DNA of 64,000 nt from Fasciolopsis buskii (GCA_008360955.1 LUCM01007300.1:550765-614764); one strand, 5' to 3'; positions 35,801-50,984 are shown, numbered from the stretch's first letter. Numbers and translations are program-made. The notes: generated by a model from the letters alone, not told the origin.

Positions 35801-38800
35801 TATAATAATTAACTGGCAGTTCTAATTGTTGAATTTCCTTGTGAAATGTCTCATAATCAGAGTAGAGCGCTTTCATTCCTAACTGTATAGGCAATATATT
35901 GTTGTCGTTGTCATCTTAGTTGTTATCGCGGTCACCGTCGTCTAGGAAATGGACGAAAATTTTCCCGAAAGTCTCATTGATCAAAGGTGTCTTTTGTTTG
36001 TTCCATTACCCACTGGAAATGATAAGCGCATGAGATTCATCACAATCTGATCAAAATAAAAGTATGATAATGACTGACGCTCCAATGAATGTCAGCTCGT
36101 CCCTCTGGAGTTTCCGGATTTTAATGAAAACTAAGTGTTTACTAGTAGGTGACATTGCAATTTTTTTGAGTGTACTGACTAAGCAAGTTAGATAAGATTG
36201 TACTCGAAAACAAAACTGTTCTCTTGCCGTATACTCGGTTTATGAAAAACACTGAGGCTTCAGTATAAGTTCCCTTAAAGTACTATACACGTACATCGGT
36301 TGTGATGACAGCCTGAAAACCACTGTTTGAAATCGTTCTTTGTCATGTACAGCCACACGAATATGAGAAGAGTGAAAATACTGGGAGCCTTCATTTACAA
36401 GCAACGAAGCTATTGCTGTTGAAATTTGTCCTCCCGATTTCGCTCTATTCAGTACTTTTAAATGCAACAACGTGACAGTGACTAAATACCTAGGTCTCTA
36501 TTGCCACATGAAGTCTGCCCCAACTCTGAGGTGAGACTGCTAATAAACTGCGAACAGATAAAAATGTCTGCTTGGTGTCATTCTTTGCTGTCCTTTATCA
36601 CCTACAGCACGACAGATAAGTTGACCAACACTGTCGGGTTTGTCTATTGTTGCATTGCTCCACTTGAATGCAGACTTCCGAGTAGTGATTACTTCCTCCA
36701 CCAAATAATCAAGGTGTTTCGGTCTTGCTTGCTTTAGGGTACTGAAATTCTCCCCCAAAGGAGACGCACCGCAAAAGGAACACTGACGATATTTGTTGTT
36801 CGCGGATGTATTACTGTGCCAAGCAAACTATCCAAACCAGACTTATATCCACGTGATTTATAAGGGAACATTAAAGCAAGTATTGAAAACATGTATTTTT
36901 CATCAAGTTGGACAAAAGTGTGTAGAATTATCCAGCTCCCCTGAGAGTGTTGCAACAATTTACCGCTTTCAAGCAAACCGAAATCCATGAGGGAATATCG
37001 GGGCCGAACACTTGATCAGCGAGTTCTTACAGCCTATCGGTTTTCAGACAATTGAAGTCGATAGCTCAGAAGGTACTGATAATTTCTTTTTCATTCGGGT
37101 TAACTTCGCTGTACATTTAATGAAACACGGATGAGATGAATGATCCATTCCTAAGCACAGGAGCTTATACATCAACAGAGAACTTGTCAAAAGTCCCAAT
37201 AACAAAATCTGTGCACTATGCAAATGACGTTTTTAAGAAACAGATATTTAATCATTAACAGGATTTCATATGCCATTTACGTAACACATCAGGTGAATAA
37301 CCGCAGGGTCATTACTGGGATAGTTTATAGATAATTTGATCAGGATTTTGCTGAAATTTTACCATCGTCTCTATCCAGAGGTTAGATGTGTTTGTGATCC
37401 CCAGAATTGTTCATGTCTGAGTGATTTCAAAGAAATAGGAAGATTTTCGCTACAGGAGACAATAGTGATGGCTTCCAAATTCGAGATACACGAAACGGTG
37501 TTGCTTTGTTGCAAGCCACCCACAGTACAAAAGCATATGTACGCGGGAAGATGGAAGGCCTTGACGTTGTTGGCTTCTTCGACTGGCAATAGAGATTATG
37601 GAGATGAATGCTAGTAATTCAGGTGTTAGTTCTCTGGCAGGCCGAAATACACACAGGTTGAGGCACTCACCTTTCCGGTCCTCGGGACTTCGGAGAAGGT
37701 GTAGACATGCATACAATGACATCTACTGATTGAAATTCTGAACGTGATAGCATTCTCCAGGTATACCAGTAATTCGATAAACATTTCCCGCAGACTTTAT
37801 ATTCTAGGTGATTTAGAGAAAAGGTGCTAAGGATAGATTCTGAAAATCAGTTTCGTTTTCATGCCAGAACAAGCCTCCACAAGATGTGGCTATGATAATT
37901 TTGCAGTGCTAATTGTTTGGTTTGTTTTTATCTACCGTCTTCACGCCATGGGTAGAAATGTTCATAATGATTGCGCAGACTAATGACTGTGACTCATGAC
38001 CCTTATTTTAGTAATAATACTAATAATAATCCATCAAGTAAACTTAATTTATCACAGAACTGTGTTCTAAATTTCACAGAGAGACCTCAGCCGGTCAGTC
38101 AATAAGCTGGCTGACAGTCCGATCGTTTGGCCACATGTGTAATTTCCTCTTTCCGGTGCTCAGATCTTCACAATTTTCCATGAAAAATCAGTAACATGCG
38201 CATTCCACTTGGCGCATCGGTTTTATGACGAGACATTGAATAAAGGAATTATACCGAACTCCGATGAGGATTACATATTAATTTAGCACTAAGAACACGA
38301 GACACTAAAGACCTACGGTGCTGGCACCTAGCTGTCATGCAACATGTTCATAAACACACTAGTCAGTTATTTACAACTGTTTCGAGTTATAACGAATAAT
38401 TTAACTAAATATATAGATGGCTGAGATCGGTGTTTTAAAAAAATACTTTGGGGAAACTAATAAGGATATAAGTAGTATTGAATCGGATGTTGTTTGAGCA
38501 GTTTGACAACACAATCTCAATGTAATTTTGCAATATTTATTAAATTAAAATTGACTTTGGGAATTTTTACGCTCCTAATCAGAGCTTGGGGATCAGATAG
38601 CAAACGTTGCAAATTTGGTTGAGGTGACAAGGTTAGTGAGCAGACCACAAAAGAATTTCTGCCAAGATCGTAAAGCTTAATTAAAAAAACAGGTCAAACT
38701 TTCACCTATTTCTGTTAGTTTCGAGACATATGGCGGGTAAACTTCGAGAGGCACTTGCCACGCGCAAAAGCAGCGGAATGGATCATGGAATTTGTGCTGC

Positions 38801-39950
38801 AGACCTCTTAGCACCTGACATGTTCCAAGCGGGATTTGTGTTACACGTTACTGTTGTATTGCATTGTATTGCATGTACTTTTACGAATAAAAATATGGCA
38901 TTTCAGTAAAGAAACCTGTTTCCTTACTCAGCGCACTTCGTAGTGGACCGGAAAATCGATGCACCTTATGGAATGTTACGTGCAGTTTTTGTAGTGTTCA
39001 CTGATATGGTATAGTCGAAATAGCTGACAATTTGTCGACTTTTCGGTCACCTCAGTTAACCTCTCTCAAAACTGTATTCACAAGCAAAAAGTCGGCAACT
39101 TATCAACTATTTCTGCCACGCATGTTATTGCACAATAAAATTCCGCATGTTAGGGTGATTTTATTCAAACAAGTGGTCGGGGCACGGTGTAACAGATGAA
39201 TGACAGCTTCAAGTGAGTGAACATGTCCCCGAGTTCGTGTTACGTGCAATTCAGTAAACTGGGTGATGGCCAACAGTGTATTACAACACGCTAGTGTAGA
39301 AGTTGATGACCGAGTTAGGTGACTTCGATTTGGACGGTCCGGGGCGACGTGACCAGTTATTGGTGAAACTGCTTAGGTGAATCTGTTAGCGAAGAATTGC
39401 AACAGTCACGCAAAATGTCATGTTCTGCTACTCTACCGATTTTCTGTCATTATGTTTAGGAACAAACCGTTCGCAGACGACGAAGACTGTTGTGTTTCTC
39501 AACTAATTTGTTAGCCCAACAAATCCGTGAGTCACTCGGTCCACAGATTACTACCAGATTCTGCAAGTACTTCGTTGGGAATGATCATGTAAATTGTAAA
39601 GTAAAATACTCGGATAATTGGTGTACAAATAATAATTACCGTATAAATGATAGACCAGAATATGCGAACAAAAATATCGAATCTGAATAAAATTCTTCGT
39701 GGATGTAATTCACCGTTCCAGATACCACGTTCATCGATATTTGACCCAAAACTATCCACCGATGATTGTGCTACTCTACTTGTGGGAAGGCTCCTGGATT
39801 CGGATTTGTTGAAGATAATGAATTTTGTGACTTTAATAAATTTTCATTTTTCAAGTAACTAATTTCTGCTTTCGAACTTCGACTTTATTGTTGGGTGTCA
39901 TATTGCAAACGTCACTCGAAGTTAGTAGATAGGATTGCTAGCGAACAATA
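32900..39950. other. Intron sequence, nothing recognised
   Basis: AT-leaning sequence without recognisable coding exons or long repeats. Small simple-sequence patches occur (for example aataatactaataataat near 38,012). Confidence 0.5.
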
Positions 39951-40149
39951 ATGCATTGCTGACGCAATAAGTATCCTGCAGACGGTTTAATTTTTCTTTC
40001 TGTTCTGAAATCCAAGCCTGACCGTAGATGAACATGAACTTTGTAATTTGCCTAGCACAATAAAATCATTGGCGTTAGTAGTTTTCTTGCATTTTTCAGG
40101 ATTTGCTTCAAGAAAAAGTGACAGATCGCATAGTTACATTGCCCACTCT

Positions 40150-40320
40150 TGGATTACCATTGCGTCGAGTGAAGCCGCGCGCGCCTGTAGACCGGCGGTT
40201 TGGAGAATTGGTGGCGGAATCCCCTGGGATGGCGGCCAACTGAATAGCCACTCAAGTGATTGGACGCGTATACATTTGATCGGCGGTGTTTAGGCGGTTA
40301 CCATCGCGGCTTACACACGT
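40150..40320 (+). repeat. GC-rich segment, probable old repeat
   Basis: A sharp GC rise (gtgaagccgcgcgcgcctgt, ggtggcggaatcccctgggatgg) inside AT-rich intron. The ORF crossing it has no recognisable domain. It is unlike its surroundings and so probably inserted; the family is unknown. Confidence 0.3.
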
Positions 40321-41406
40321 AATTGCCTCAAAAAGGACTCCTTCCACTGGCGACCACTTTATCTCTCGGCAGCTCTTCAGTGACTATGCATTATTCAAGA
40401 AATACTCTACAGTTGCCATAAAATAAATAACAATGTATTTGATTGTAAAGCTTGCCTTGAGGAAGACTACTCATGGTAATCGAAACGTTGGTATATTGCA
40501 TCCACCAACAACGCTGTGTTACTAACATCTTATCATTCACGATAAAAACTAATATATAGCGCATAGATTTTTCAATACACTCCTCACATCATTAAATTAA
40601 AGATACTACACATAAATAAAACATTCAGTCCTGTAGTTGTTTCTGATATGAAATGATGAGACGTTTGTCTGTGGCATGCCGACTCCTTGTGAAGATTCTG
40701 GTCACATTGGTTTTCACCTCAGAATTATCTTTATGACTCAAGCCGTCAGACTGCTAGTCTGCTGAGCGATAAACTTGCTTTTAAATTCGACGACCCTATA
40801 TTAGTTCCTCAAGCAGTATTCTGTGAGATAGGTTTTTAAAGGGTTTTTAAGGTTCATTTTCCCTTTTGTAGATAGCGCACGAAATCATTAACGGCCACAA
40901 AAAGGTGCTTAAACAGATGGACTCTAAAGAGAGGGTCAAACCCTCAAACGGTTCATGGCAAAAGCAAAAAGTGCGAAGTAAATATTTGCGAGAGAAGGAT
41001 TTGTCATCAAGTCTTCATCCGATAATTCTTCCGTAATTTGTAGTCATTACTAGCCGAAATAAACGAACATCATATTTCAGAGGAAAGACTTGTGGATTAA
41101 GAACATACGTCACATTCTTTTTGTAATTATGGATTGCATAATTTTTGTATTGAAAATTTCAACGCAACTCAAAGGCTTATTCCATTAAAAGCCAACACCT
41201 TCGAGGATTTTGTAATAAATGATCTAAGCTGCACTGCATCACTGTCATTACTATCGTTACTGGTAATAGTAAGAGCTATAGTCTTGATAAGTGCGGTGGA
41301 AGTGGGCTGATTCACACGAGAATCCTGCTAGCAGCAGTTAGGTAATGCGATTCTACTTTGTTTTATGGTGCTTCCATATTTCATGTGAAATGCTCAGACG
41401 CCAGCC

Positions 41407-41490
41407 TGTACGGCCTCGTAATTCAGCTGGTAGAACGCACACCCTTGAGAGCCATTTGTGAGTGGTTTTGAGTACAACCAGTTGAACAAT
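41407..41490 (+). repeat. tRNA-derived SINE relic
   Basis: taattcagctggtagaacgc (41419-41438) is a near-canonical tRNA D-arm and A box. A decayed B box, ggttttgagtac (41464-41475), follows at appropriate spacing and is succeeded by caaccag, like a T-arm/acceptor remnant. Mutated positions exclude a functional tRNA. Confidence 0.45.
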
Positions 41491-43340
41491 ATTGGAATGT
41501 CATTTGGAGCGACCGACGTACCGGATGGTCCTGTTGTCTATTCAGTTGTGGTCAATGATTATTGCTCTCTGGCTTAAAACAGTCTCGGTCTCGTATCACC
41601 TACCGAATTTTCGCGCAATTTGAGTGCAAAATAATTTGCTTGTAACACCAAGGCTCATCTACCGGCCAAAATCTGTTAAGTTACCGGCTGGGCAACGCAA
41701 ATGTTTCCGTGTTGGAGTTTGAACCTGAAGTGGACAAGTGTGGTTTATCTGGTTCATTTTGCCACATCATTTTTAGCCTGGTTCGAAGAAAGTCAAAACA
41801 GGTTACGAAATTTCCACGCGAAATCGGCAAAACTATTAGTTAACTTCGTGAACCAAACCTTACCTTATCAACCAAAGTCAACAATGAGCCGATTTTGTCT
41901 TTGAGCGGCCACCGCTTCTACCAGGCGAGAGCACTCTCCGAGATTCGGAGAAGATTGAGAACATGGTAGTCACAACAGCAGTAATTTCGATCCGATGCTG
42001 TTAAACCGATGTCAGCATGACCTAGATAATCATAAATATGTGCCGCTGACTGAGTCCAAACGGCGCACCTGATCCCTCACAGCCCCTGGTTTTAATTATA
42101 CCCACGGGAGCCTTATGCACATTGACGTTGTCAATTCTGCTACAGCAGAAAATCACGTCCATCTTTGATGTTTTGAGTGAAAAATAAAACGTTGTAATAA
42201 GTCTTACAGTTACCTTGCACCAGGAAACTGATGTAACAGTACCTTTTGAATTCAAAAGCAAAACTCATGCAATAGGTGTCGAGTGAATACTTTTCGACAA
42301 AGTGCATAACAGCAGAAGTAACAAATTACCTGGATTTGTATTACCATTCCTTAACGAAAAATGGCGAGTCTCCGCAAAGCTTGACCGTGAAATTTGGTAT
42401 TAATTGGCTGGAAATTCAACAGATATCCCATTTTGGCCACTGTTTTTACATCTCTGACACAATGTTACGATCCCAGTGGGGTGAAGAAATGGACATTTAT
42501 TCACAACGAATTAAGGTACGTGTTGAGTGAAGGTTCGTGTCGATGGGCACCAGAAATCAGTAGGCATGCCAGTGTGATAGTAAGTTGGATTATTTCGATG
42601 TGGTATCCGACACCATTAGTAAACAACTTTCAACTCATGTTCCATGAAATTTAGGAAGTTCAATGCTATCGTTTAATGCATAGGTATTCTATTAAATTAT
42701 TGCATCAGGACATTACATGTTTTGAGCAGCACCAAGGGTTACGACGTATCGTGATTATAAATAAGTCAAACCTTACAGCCGGCAGCGCCTTCACATGAAT
42801 TAGACTGTTTGAAGAAATTTATTTTGGTCAAAGTAATCTGATTAATGAATTGTGGTAAAATGCAACGTGAACCGTTTTTCTGTTAAGTTGTCACCACATA
42901 CTGATGAATCCTTTAGGATTCGAGGGGATATTTCCGCCTTCACGATGACAACAGTTCCCTTATTTATCACATTTTATCATGGTTGCTCGTTTCCAGAGCT
43001 TTCCGTAATACACCCTGTAACACTGAACAAACTGGACAGAAATAAGAAAGTTCGATAAATTTAACGAAGTAATTCTTAGTAGAAGCGTCCCTTTGGCACT
43101 TGCCATACTAGACGGAGTTAAAATAACGTGCCCAGTTTTTTCATTTACTGCACGGAATCATTAAATGCTATGCCGTGTTGCGGGATTAACCTGAACTCGT
43201 TATCCCTTGAAACTTGAATAATTTATTTGTAATTCCTTTTGAGAGACACTAAAGCTTACGAAATATTGATAATATTGTTCGAAAAAATCACGAAATGAAA
43301 CTTACTTCGTCTTTTCAGTAGTACTCATTTCCTTACTTAT

Positions 43341-43500
43341 TTGGTAGTAGACGACAGCCTGCTGACGCCCGGCTGGTTACCACATTTGACTTAATTAGGC
43401 TTCACGTTGTTCAGCCCAACTCCCGAGTCAAGTTTGTCGGCCCCCTCGGGGTAATGGGCCCCAGTGGGTACGGTGCATCATCCTTCAGCTCCACTCAAGG
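43341..43500. repeat. GC-rich segment, probable repeat
   Basis: Contains tgctgacgcccggctggtt and gtcggccccctcggggtaat, compositionally foreign to the intron around it. No ORF or RNA fold can be assigned. It is probably a fragment of a dispersed repeat. Confidence 0.35.
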
Positions 43501-44999
43501 ATGAATGATGTCAAAAATGTAGCCCAATTATTTTGGGTGCTCTTATTTAGAAGTATAGTCGTCCGCATAGTTTTCCACGAAATGACGGCTTCTGTCGAGC
43601 AAGTGAAGGTCTCAATAAGTGCAAACATAATGCAGAATAAATCCTATGAAATTCTCCAGCAGTTTTGTGTTATTTCACGATTATATCGAGACTTCAATTT
43701 TTGCGTTCAAGCAATCCAGTTTACCCACGCTCAAGTGGCTGCAGAGCCGGTCAGCAAATAAGTGTAAATAGAGTTATGATATGTCCTAGTAATTTTATAT
43801 GCCCAGCAGAAATTTGAATCTTTCGAACAGTAGCAGAAAATTTTGAGGTATAATTAAATGGGCCACTGGTGCATGTTGCCTCGGATTCAGGAAAAGCTAT
43901 GGTATAAAGGATCCGCAATTTACGACGAAAAATTTCGACTTCCCATCAAACAAAACAAAGCCAGAAATTCTGTAGAACGCTTTTCATACTTCTATACCCG
44001 AAAGCAGCTCGATCCGGGTTTATTTGATAAAAACTTGTTTTGAGTACAGAAAATCAAAATAACTGTAGCGTACTCTTGTATCAGTAACCAGATTTAACGT
44101 ATGTGCGATCTGCCCCCGGGGAGCTGCTAAACAGACCAGAACCAGGAATAGGAAACAGTATCATATTAGTATTGTTGGAAATGTCTACTGACACTCGCTT
44201 TCTCGTTCGTTGGATCGACACACTAATCGAAACTGACGTGCCTGGTTGAATCTCTCTCTCGCTTGCCTACTAATCACTACTCAACAAAAGCAACGTTTTG
44301 TCCACTCGGGTACAAATCAGGTCTCTCCATATGTGCGTGTGTACGCATACGTGCATGTAACATACACGGAACAAAAACAGAACGGATTGTCAACAACCAC
44401 AGGGTGATTCGTAAGCGACTGTGCTACTTATTTCAAAGACTGCCGGATTTCGGAGAGATGAGAACTCAGGGATTTTTAGACTGCTTAATTCAGAGAGGTC
44501 AGTCAAAATGTATATTGGATATGCTTGTTTTCTCAACTAAAATTTTCTTTCCATGACGAATTCCAATTTTTTGGCTTGCTCAGAGCACCATTTTGGGAAG
44601 CAACCAATTTGTCAGTGCTTGGGCTAAATATCACCAGGAAAATGAACTGGGCAAAATGTACCCCAACTTCGTACTTTGATTGGTCTGAGTTAGTGATTAT
44701 TAATAGACGTGTGTGGGAATTTCATCCAGATTCGTCGTCTGCTGATCTCAGTACGAAGCACATTTGCTAATTAAATGATTACCTATTATTAAAATAATTT
44801 TCCTCTAATAAGTGTACGGAGCGAAACCTAAGATTAAGTGGCTAGCATTTTATCCATTTCCAATATCTCCACTGGTGTAGATAACAGGGAACTGTCAAAG
44901 TGAGATTTTGCTACAAGGGTGTCTTTGCACTTATGAACCGGCAACATTCGTTTAAACAAAACTGAATTTTTCCCATCGCCGTTGTGGACTGCATAATAG

Positions 45000-47900
45000 T
45001 TCGCCCGAGCAATCAAACTTCAAACATTCGAACGTGACACGTAAAAACCAATGTGTCCATTCAATCAATACAGATCTACTTTACTCCTATTGCTGCTCGA
45101 AACTTGAGTAAACGAATCTGCTAACCGAATTAAACCATCTATCACCCAGTTTGATGACATATACAAACTGTGCGAAGTAATTTTCAATGTCTTACCCCTT
45201 CACATATAAGCAGCCAAGTAGGTAGATCTGAATGTGACTCAGTGTCTGTAATCGCCGTAGGATCGGTGACGGATATGAGCCAAAATACTACTAGGAAACA
45301 ATGAGTGCATTCCAAAGACTGGGATAGTGAGTAGTATTGACATTTCGAACATACCAATGACAGAACTCTTTAAAAGGTGACTGATATAAAAACAACGAAA
45401 ATGTTTGAGTTATGCGTGGGCGAATAAGTTTCAAGGAAGTGTAATTTTTCTGTTGCACTGGTTTTCCTTGTAACAGCGAACAAATAATGATGCAGTAGGT
45501 TCACTGTCGTGAGGTATTGGAAAACATTAATTTTATTCGGTTCCATGGGATTTGTGTATGCTTTTTTCTTGCCTTTCGACCAATGCGCACTCAATAGAGG
45601 CCTTTTTGTAAGTGACAAGTGGTTTCCTTTTTATACTACCTACTCTCGGAATGTCTCCAAGCGACTGAATAACAGAACGCAAGGAAAAGGTAAACAAACA
45701 GACAAACAAACAAATAACCACAAAGAGTCTGAAAGAGAAAAGAGCGAAAAAACGACTAATCTAATAAGAGCATATTTTATTTCCTGTTCTGAAATTAAGT
45801 CCACCATTTCGGACAGTTTTCAGTTGAATGCCAGCTTTGAGAATGAATTGCTACGTGATAATGGCACATTCCCACCGGAGTCCTTTCGCCCTATAAGGAA
45901 CCGTTAGGGACGGTTCTGATCGTGGAGGTGGTCGCCGGGTCTGGTTTTTCCCCCTTTTGTATGTTTAATTTACATCAAACCTATCATTAAAATATCACTG
46001 GTGGTGGCAAACCTACATGAATTTTGCCAGATTCCATCAAACCTGGGCAAAATTTGTGATAAGGGATAGGACAAGTAAGTCAGCGTGAGAGACGAAGGGA
46101 CGGAGCACATGTAGTCGGGATGATAGTTTCGTCTGAGACAACAAAATAACTGATCCCAGCTAATGAATACCTTGTTCGCTTTCGGAACTCTATGCCTTGA
46201 TACGTGCCGCAGATAGACGTGATCTGTCACCATGCCCAATTTTTTGAAACCCCACAAGGGAGCAGGATTTGGGTGCAAGTTTGAATTAAAGCAAGTAATT
46301 GCCCAAATTCGACGGTTGTGAAAGCAGTTTCTGGTAAATCAGCTTTTCCAAACAACGTGGGCCGAAACACATGCTTTGTTTCTCTGAGTTTAAGTAAAGT
46401 CAGTCTTTGCAACTAAAAAACTGTAATTTTATTGCCATAATTGTGGGATTTTCTGCGGATAGGAACGTCCCATATAGTTGTGGCTATTAATAAATTGGAT
46501 TAGACCGTTCTAATGGTGTCATCGCAACAACGTGAAAAAGGAAAATGAAGCCCTCGGAAGTTTTGAAAGAACTTCATCAGTAAAAGTGGACAATGATTAC
46601 ATATTTTCTGTAGTATATTCTGGTCCCTATCAATTGATGATCGGTCAAACACGTAGTGTGATTCAGCAACTTCCACTCACAATCCAATTAAATGCCGCCA
46701 ATTAGAATATGACAGTACCAAAATTTTTCAACGTGGATTCCGAACTAATCTGAAACTTCGTAAGCAGAGGGGATGCAAATCAGCCCCTATTCCGCGAGTA
46801 GCCATGACAACGACGCAGTGAAACTTTTGAGCACATGAACCGAAGGACTGTCACGAAAGAAAAGTGCAATATAGGTTGTTAACCTCAGCTGATATTGACT
46901 TTACGAAGAGAAATCCAACCTTCTTTTAATCTGCATCCTCGTTTTTTGAAAAGAATATCGCTACGATTCGACGGAAAAATTCGTTCACTAATTTGATCAC
47001 CGTTAAAATGACTCCAGTATTCTTGGTAATTTAGGAGCTACAAGTGTAGCCGAAGGATCCTTCGTTTCAGTTTAAATCCCGCTCCTCGCCAAGTCCTGAC
47101 CATTCATTTTCCACGTGGATTATTCGAATTAGCCATAGATATTTCAGTCCACTAATTTAACCTCTTTTCTGTATGTCTGCAGATCTTTTCAACTGTTGTA
47201 AATGGGCTTTCGTGAACAACACCATTCCAGTTAATGTCATAAGAACAGATTGCAATCCTCCGTGTGCTATGAATTAGCAAGCAAATCAGCTGGAATAACA
47301 GGCAATCGGTTCTGTTTGAGGACAGCGAGACGTGGTTTTATACTGTCCATTCTAGTCTATTATAGACTAAGGAATCAAAAAGGCGATTCATTGACCGAGT
47401 GATACCAAATAACGTACAGCGATCGTAGCTTCCTGACGATTCCTGGTCAAAATGTCAGTTTTGACCTGACAGTAACTCTACCATGGGGTGGAGGTGAAGG
47501 AAGAAGGATAGTCCGTTTGAATCGGAGTTCCTTTCAAATGAACAACTGCGCCATTGTTTCGTTCACGGATTGACAACAAATACATACGCTCCCGAAAGTA
47601 AGGGTCTTAAATTTACGCGACTAATCTAATATGGCAATTTATCTTCGTGCCAATTAAAGTTGAGCTTTTCATTCTCACTGCGAGTACACAAATTGTTGAT
47701 GACTGACTGTTAAGCCATTGTGTTTGGTACACGGTGAACAAAAAGTATTGCAGAGGTTGTTCGACCGGCATTTCTAAGCAGACAGTTTGAAAAATTAGTC
47801 AGCTGCGCGTCCGTTCTTCGCTGTAAGTCTTCATGAACGCAAGATAGGATATTCTGCACGAAACCACTCAGCCACAAGTTCTGCCAGTTTGTCCTCAGGA

Positions 47901-50700
47901 TACGATTTGTTATTACATCATTAATCAGCCAATACAAAATCTGTGACAAGTTGGCTGCATGTCGTCACCTGTTCCGACATTAAACAAGGCCGCGGAAAAA
48001 CAGTCTTATCATGACAAATGTTACAGAACTACGTGTCCTCTTCCCGTGTCGGTGAAAATTCCGTGTACATGATGTCCTTTTGGATTGTCCTTGGCGGCAA
48101 TTTTTCAAGCCCACAGCTTCCTGGGATACAGTTGATATTAAACTATACAGTTTAAAGTTTGACAGCTAAATTGACCTGCGGAAAATCTTTAATCCTTCTT
48201 ATTGAAAAGGTTGCATATTCGTTTCAAAGTATACCGCTAAAGTGCCCTGTCATCAGATTGATAGACCTGGCTCCTTTCATAATTACGAAGCGGCGTTTTT
48301 CCAAGGATCTTCGCAATTACAAGCGCGAATGCCAATTAATAAAGAAGAGCCATTGGTTTCCCTTCAGGTTTTTGGATTGAAATGGCTGTTTGAGGGAAAT
48401 TTATTGCGGAAAATTGAATACGACGTATATGGTTAACGTATTACGAATGTGAAATAGGAGTAAATTAAAACATCCCTCCGCTTATCTCAGTCAAAATGCT
48501 AGTTAAGTTACCTGTGTTGCGTGCAAACAGCAAAAGAAACTCCTCGTGAATATTTCGGAATCCAGCCAAAATGTACTCGGCGGGAACCAAGGCGCTTAAC
48601 ACAAATCGGATAGTTCTTCATTTTGTGACCACACCGTACTATACGTCTTATGCGCTTATAAAAATCAGTTACATAATTGGACCTTAGTTTATCACAACCA
48701 CAAAAATTGCATGTATTCGGGACATTTAGATCCAGTCCGAAAATGTATGCTAACTTAGCCACACGTACATTGTTGCCAGTGCATAATCTCGGTGGAAAAT
48801 TCCCTCGTATTGATTAACGAAAAAGCTGTCCCGTTATCGAGAGTGAAGTGAGAACTTGCAAATACAGTCTCGTGGCCCAGTCCTTGGAACGTGGACACAA
48901 ACTGTTACATGTGTTTTTCACAACACCAGTCAACTGATGATTCAGAACAAAATAAAGTACGAAAAGAAAGTTGACCTCGAATAAACCGGTATTTCGTCAC
49001 TCGACTACTTTGGAATCTTTGACTACAGAAGACAGTTTTATAAAATGGAAACAACTTCAAAAGGAAGAAACAGCCAAAAAATAAAATACACAAAAGACTT
49101 TTTCCTCAAGTTTATCATACCGATCGATGAGATGTTATGTCAATAAAGGAACTTGACAGATACTTGCACTTAATCTCTACTGTTCGACACTGATCAGGCA
49201 ACTTCCCATCGTCGACTGCAGAACAGGCAGTGGATTACAAATCAGGTTCTCACTAATGGTTTTCTCACTAGAGGACAACTTTATATCCCTGGTCCACAAA
49301 ATATGGTATTCTGATTGTTAGAGCTAAAATATACAGGTTATTTGGTTAGAACCACTGAGGTTTCAGTGTCTTTAGTCGCCGAAACTGAACAAACCGGAAT
49401 TCTATTCTCTGGCATGATGACTGACAATGCTGCAAGATTATAGTGTTGGAAGCTTGGGTGAACTTACTTTTCTACTGATTTTGCTGTCATTTTGTGAGCC
49501 CAACACAATGAGAAGCATTTGCTATCACAGAGCTTGAACACAAATTATTCGGTGTTTTGGTTTGAGTACTGCGAGTCAATTCCGTTTTTGGAAGCTTACA
49601 ATTAGGAGTCACCCATTTCTTTAAGTTTTGAACACTTTTGCATACAGAATAAAGAAAATTATCTGGGGAGTTAGTTTCATAGAATAAACTAGACTCTGGA
49701 ATATGCTACACGTTTACGCAGAGCAATCCTACCCCAGCCCAATCGGGTCAGCTTTTCTGAACCTGTAGGGTTGATACTTGACTATATTCAATCAGCAGAC
49801 TTTACAAATTCGAATCGGTACTGGCAAGTGGCTTGGGACTTATAAGGCACATCGCTGACAGAAACTAAATAAAAGAGCAACATTCACTAGAAATAAGCAA
49901 TAGTATCGGCTGTTATAGAAAAGCTTGTGGCAAGGGAGACCGAGTAGCATAATCCCCGAAAATCTTGTAGCAACCCGCGGATTATTCATTTTCTATGGAT
50001 TATCTCGTCCAATTTGTAAAACTAGACGACTAAGTGACAAATAAATACTTGTTAATCGCCGATTTGATATGGCAGACATTTGTAGAATGTCAGGCGAGTA
50101 ATCAGAATCATTTATAATCGGTGGGGTGTAACCAACACGAAGAAAATATTCGGCTTTTTTTCCGACCCCACATGGATGAAGAGTGGACACAGAAGGATGG
50201 CGCCAATATTTTACATAATCTACTACATAAAATACCAGTGCTGTTTAAGAGTCGAATAAGAATGAACCGTGCTCCAAATGCCTCAATTCGAGGAACCAGG
50301 TCGTTTTTTGGGCTCATCCCTGCACGTATGGGAATAAAACAAGTATAAGACAATTTTTCTTGTGTTTACTCACATCTACAGAACGGCATTTGGTGCCCTC
50401 CAAAAGATACCAACGTATCAGCAATATCCATAGTGAATAAAACGTAAAGAACCAGAATGTTTTCACAATATTGCCACCAAATTCTATGCCTTAGGGTCAG
50501 ATAATTTGCGCTCGGAGACTTATCGAAACACCAATTCCGTCAAGTATACAAAATATGGACTCAACACGACTAACTGTAGAATGGTGCTGCAAGTTAACCG
50601 AGTTTGTGCATTTTTCTAACAGTATTTCGAATATTGCATGCCCACCGGTGACTCAAACAAATTTCTGAGAAGACAGCTTAGTTCATGTTCTAATCGGTGG
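45000..50700. other. Intron sequence, nothing recognised
   Basis: The longest ORF is 132 codons (plus, 45509-45907), with a Lys/Gln/Asn-rich middle from an A-rich patch. It has no domain or splice context that I can defend. No tRNA genes or long repeats were noted apart from the small tRNA-like fold at 47033-47086. Confidence 0.45.
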
Positions 50701-50884
50701 TGTTCTTGTTAGTCTACGCAAACAGACCAGTTTTTGCTCCATGGTGCGGTGAAACATGGGTAGAGGCAACTCAGCTGCTAAAAATTAAACCTAGGACGAT
50801 TTACGGAACCAAAAACCTAGGTTGAAAGAAAATATCGTATTTGTCCATCGATTTCATCAACCAGCAGATTGAAGTATGCTACAA

Positions 50885-50936
50885 CAGTTACTGTTATTAC
50901 TCCTGTTATTATTATTATTATTGGTGGTATTATTCA
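50885..50936. repeat. (TTA)n microsatellite
   Basis: Imperfect then perfect ATT repeats (gttattattattattattat) continuing as ggtggtattattc. Confidence 0.9.
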
Positions 50937-50984
50937 TGTACAGATCATTTGCAATTAGAACCACGGTGAAGGATTGAAATAACG

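Noticed and set aside
35690..35815. Minus-strand B-box-like gggttcaaacc
   Set aside because: The upstream A box is unconvincing and no arm structure forms; too weak to list as a SINE.
40450..40500. gtaatcgaaacgttgg, recalling a hammerhead 3' half
   Set aside because: The required CTGATGA is absent (ctactcatgg instead) and no stem II forms.
45509..45907. 132-codon plus-strand ORF with a hydrophobic start
   Set aside because: The middle is an A-rich low-complexity patch and there is no conserved motif or splice context.
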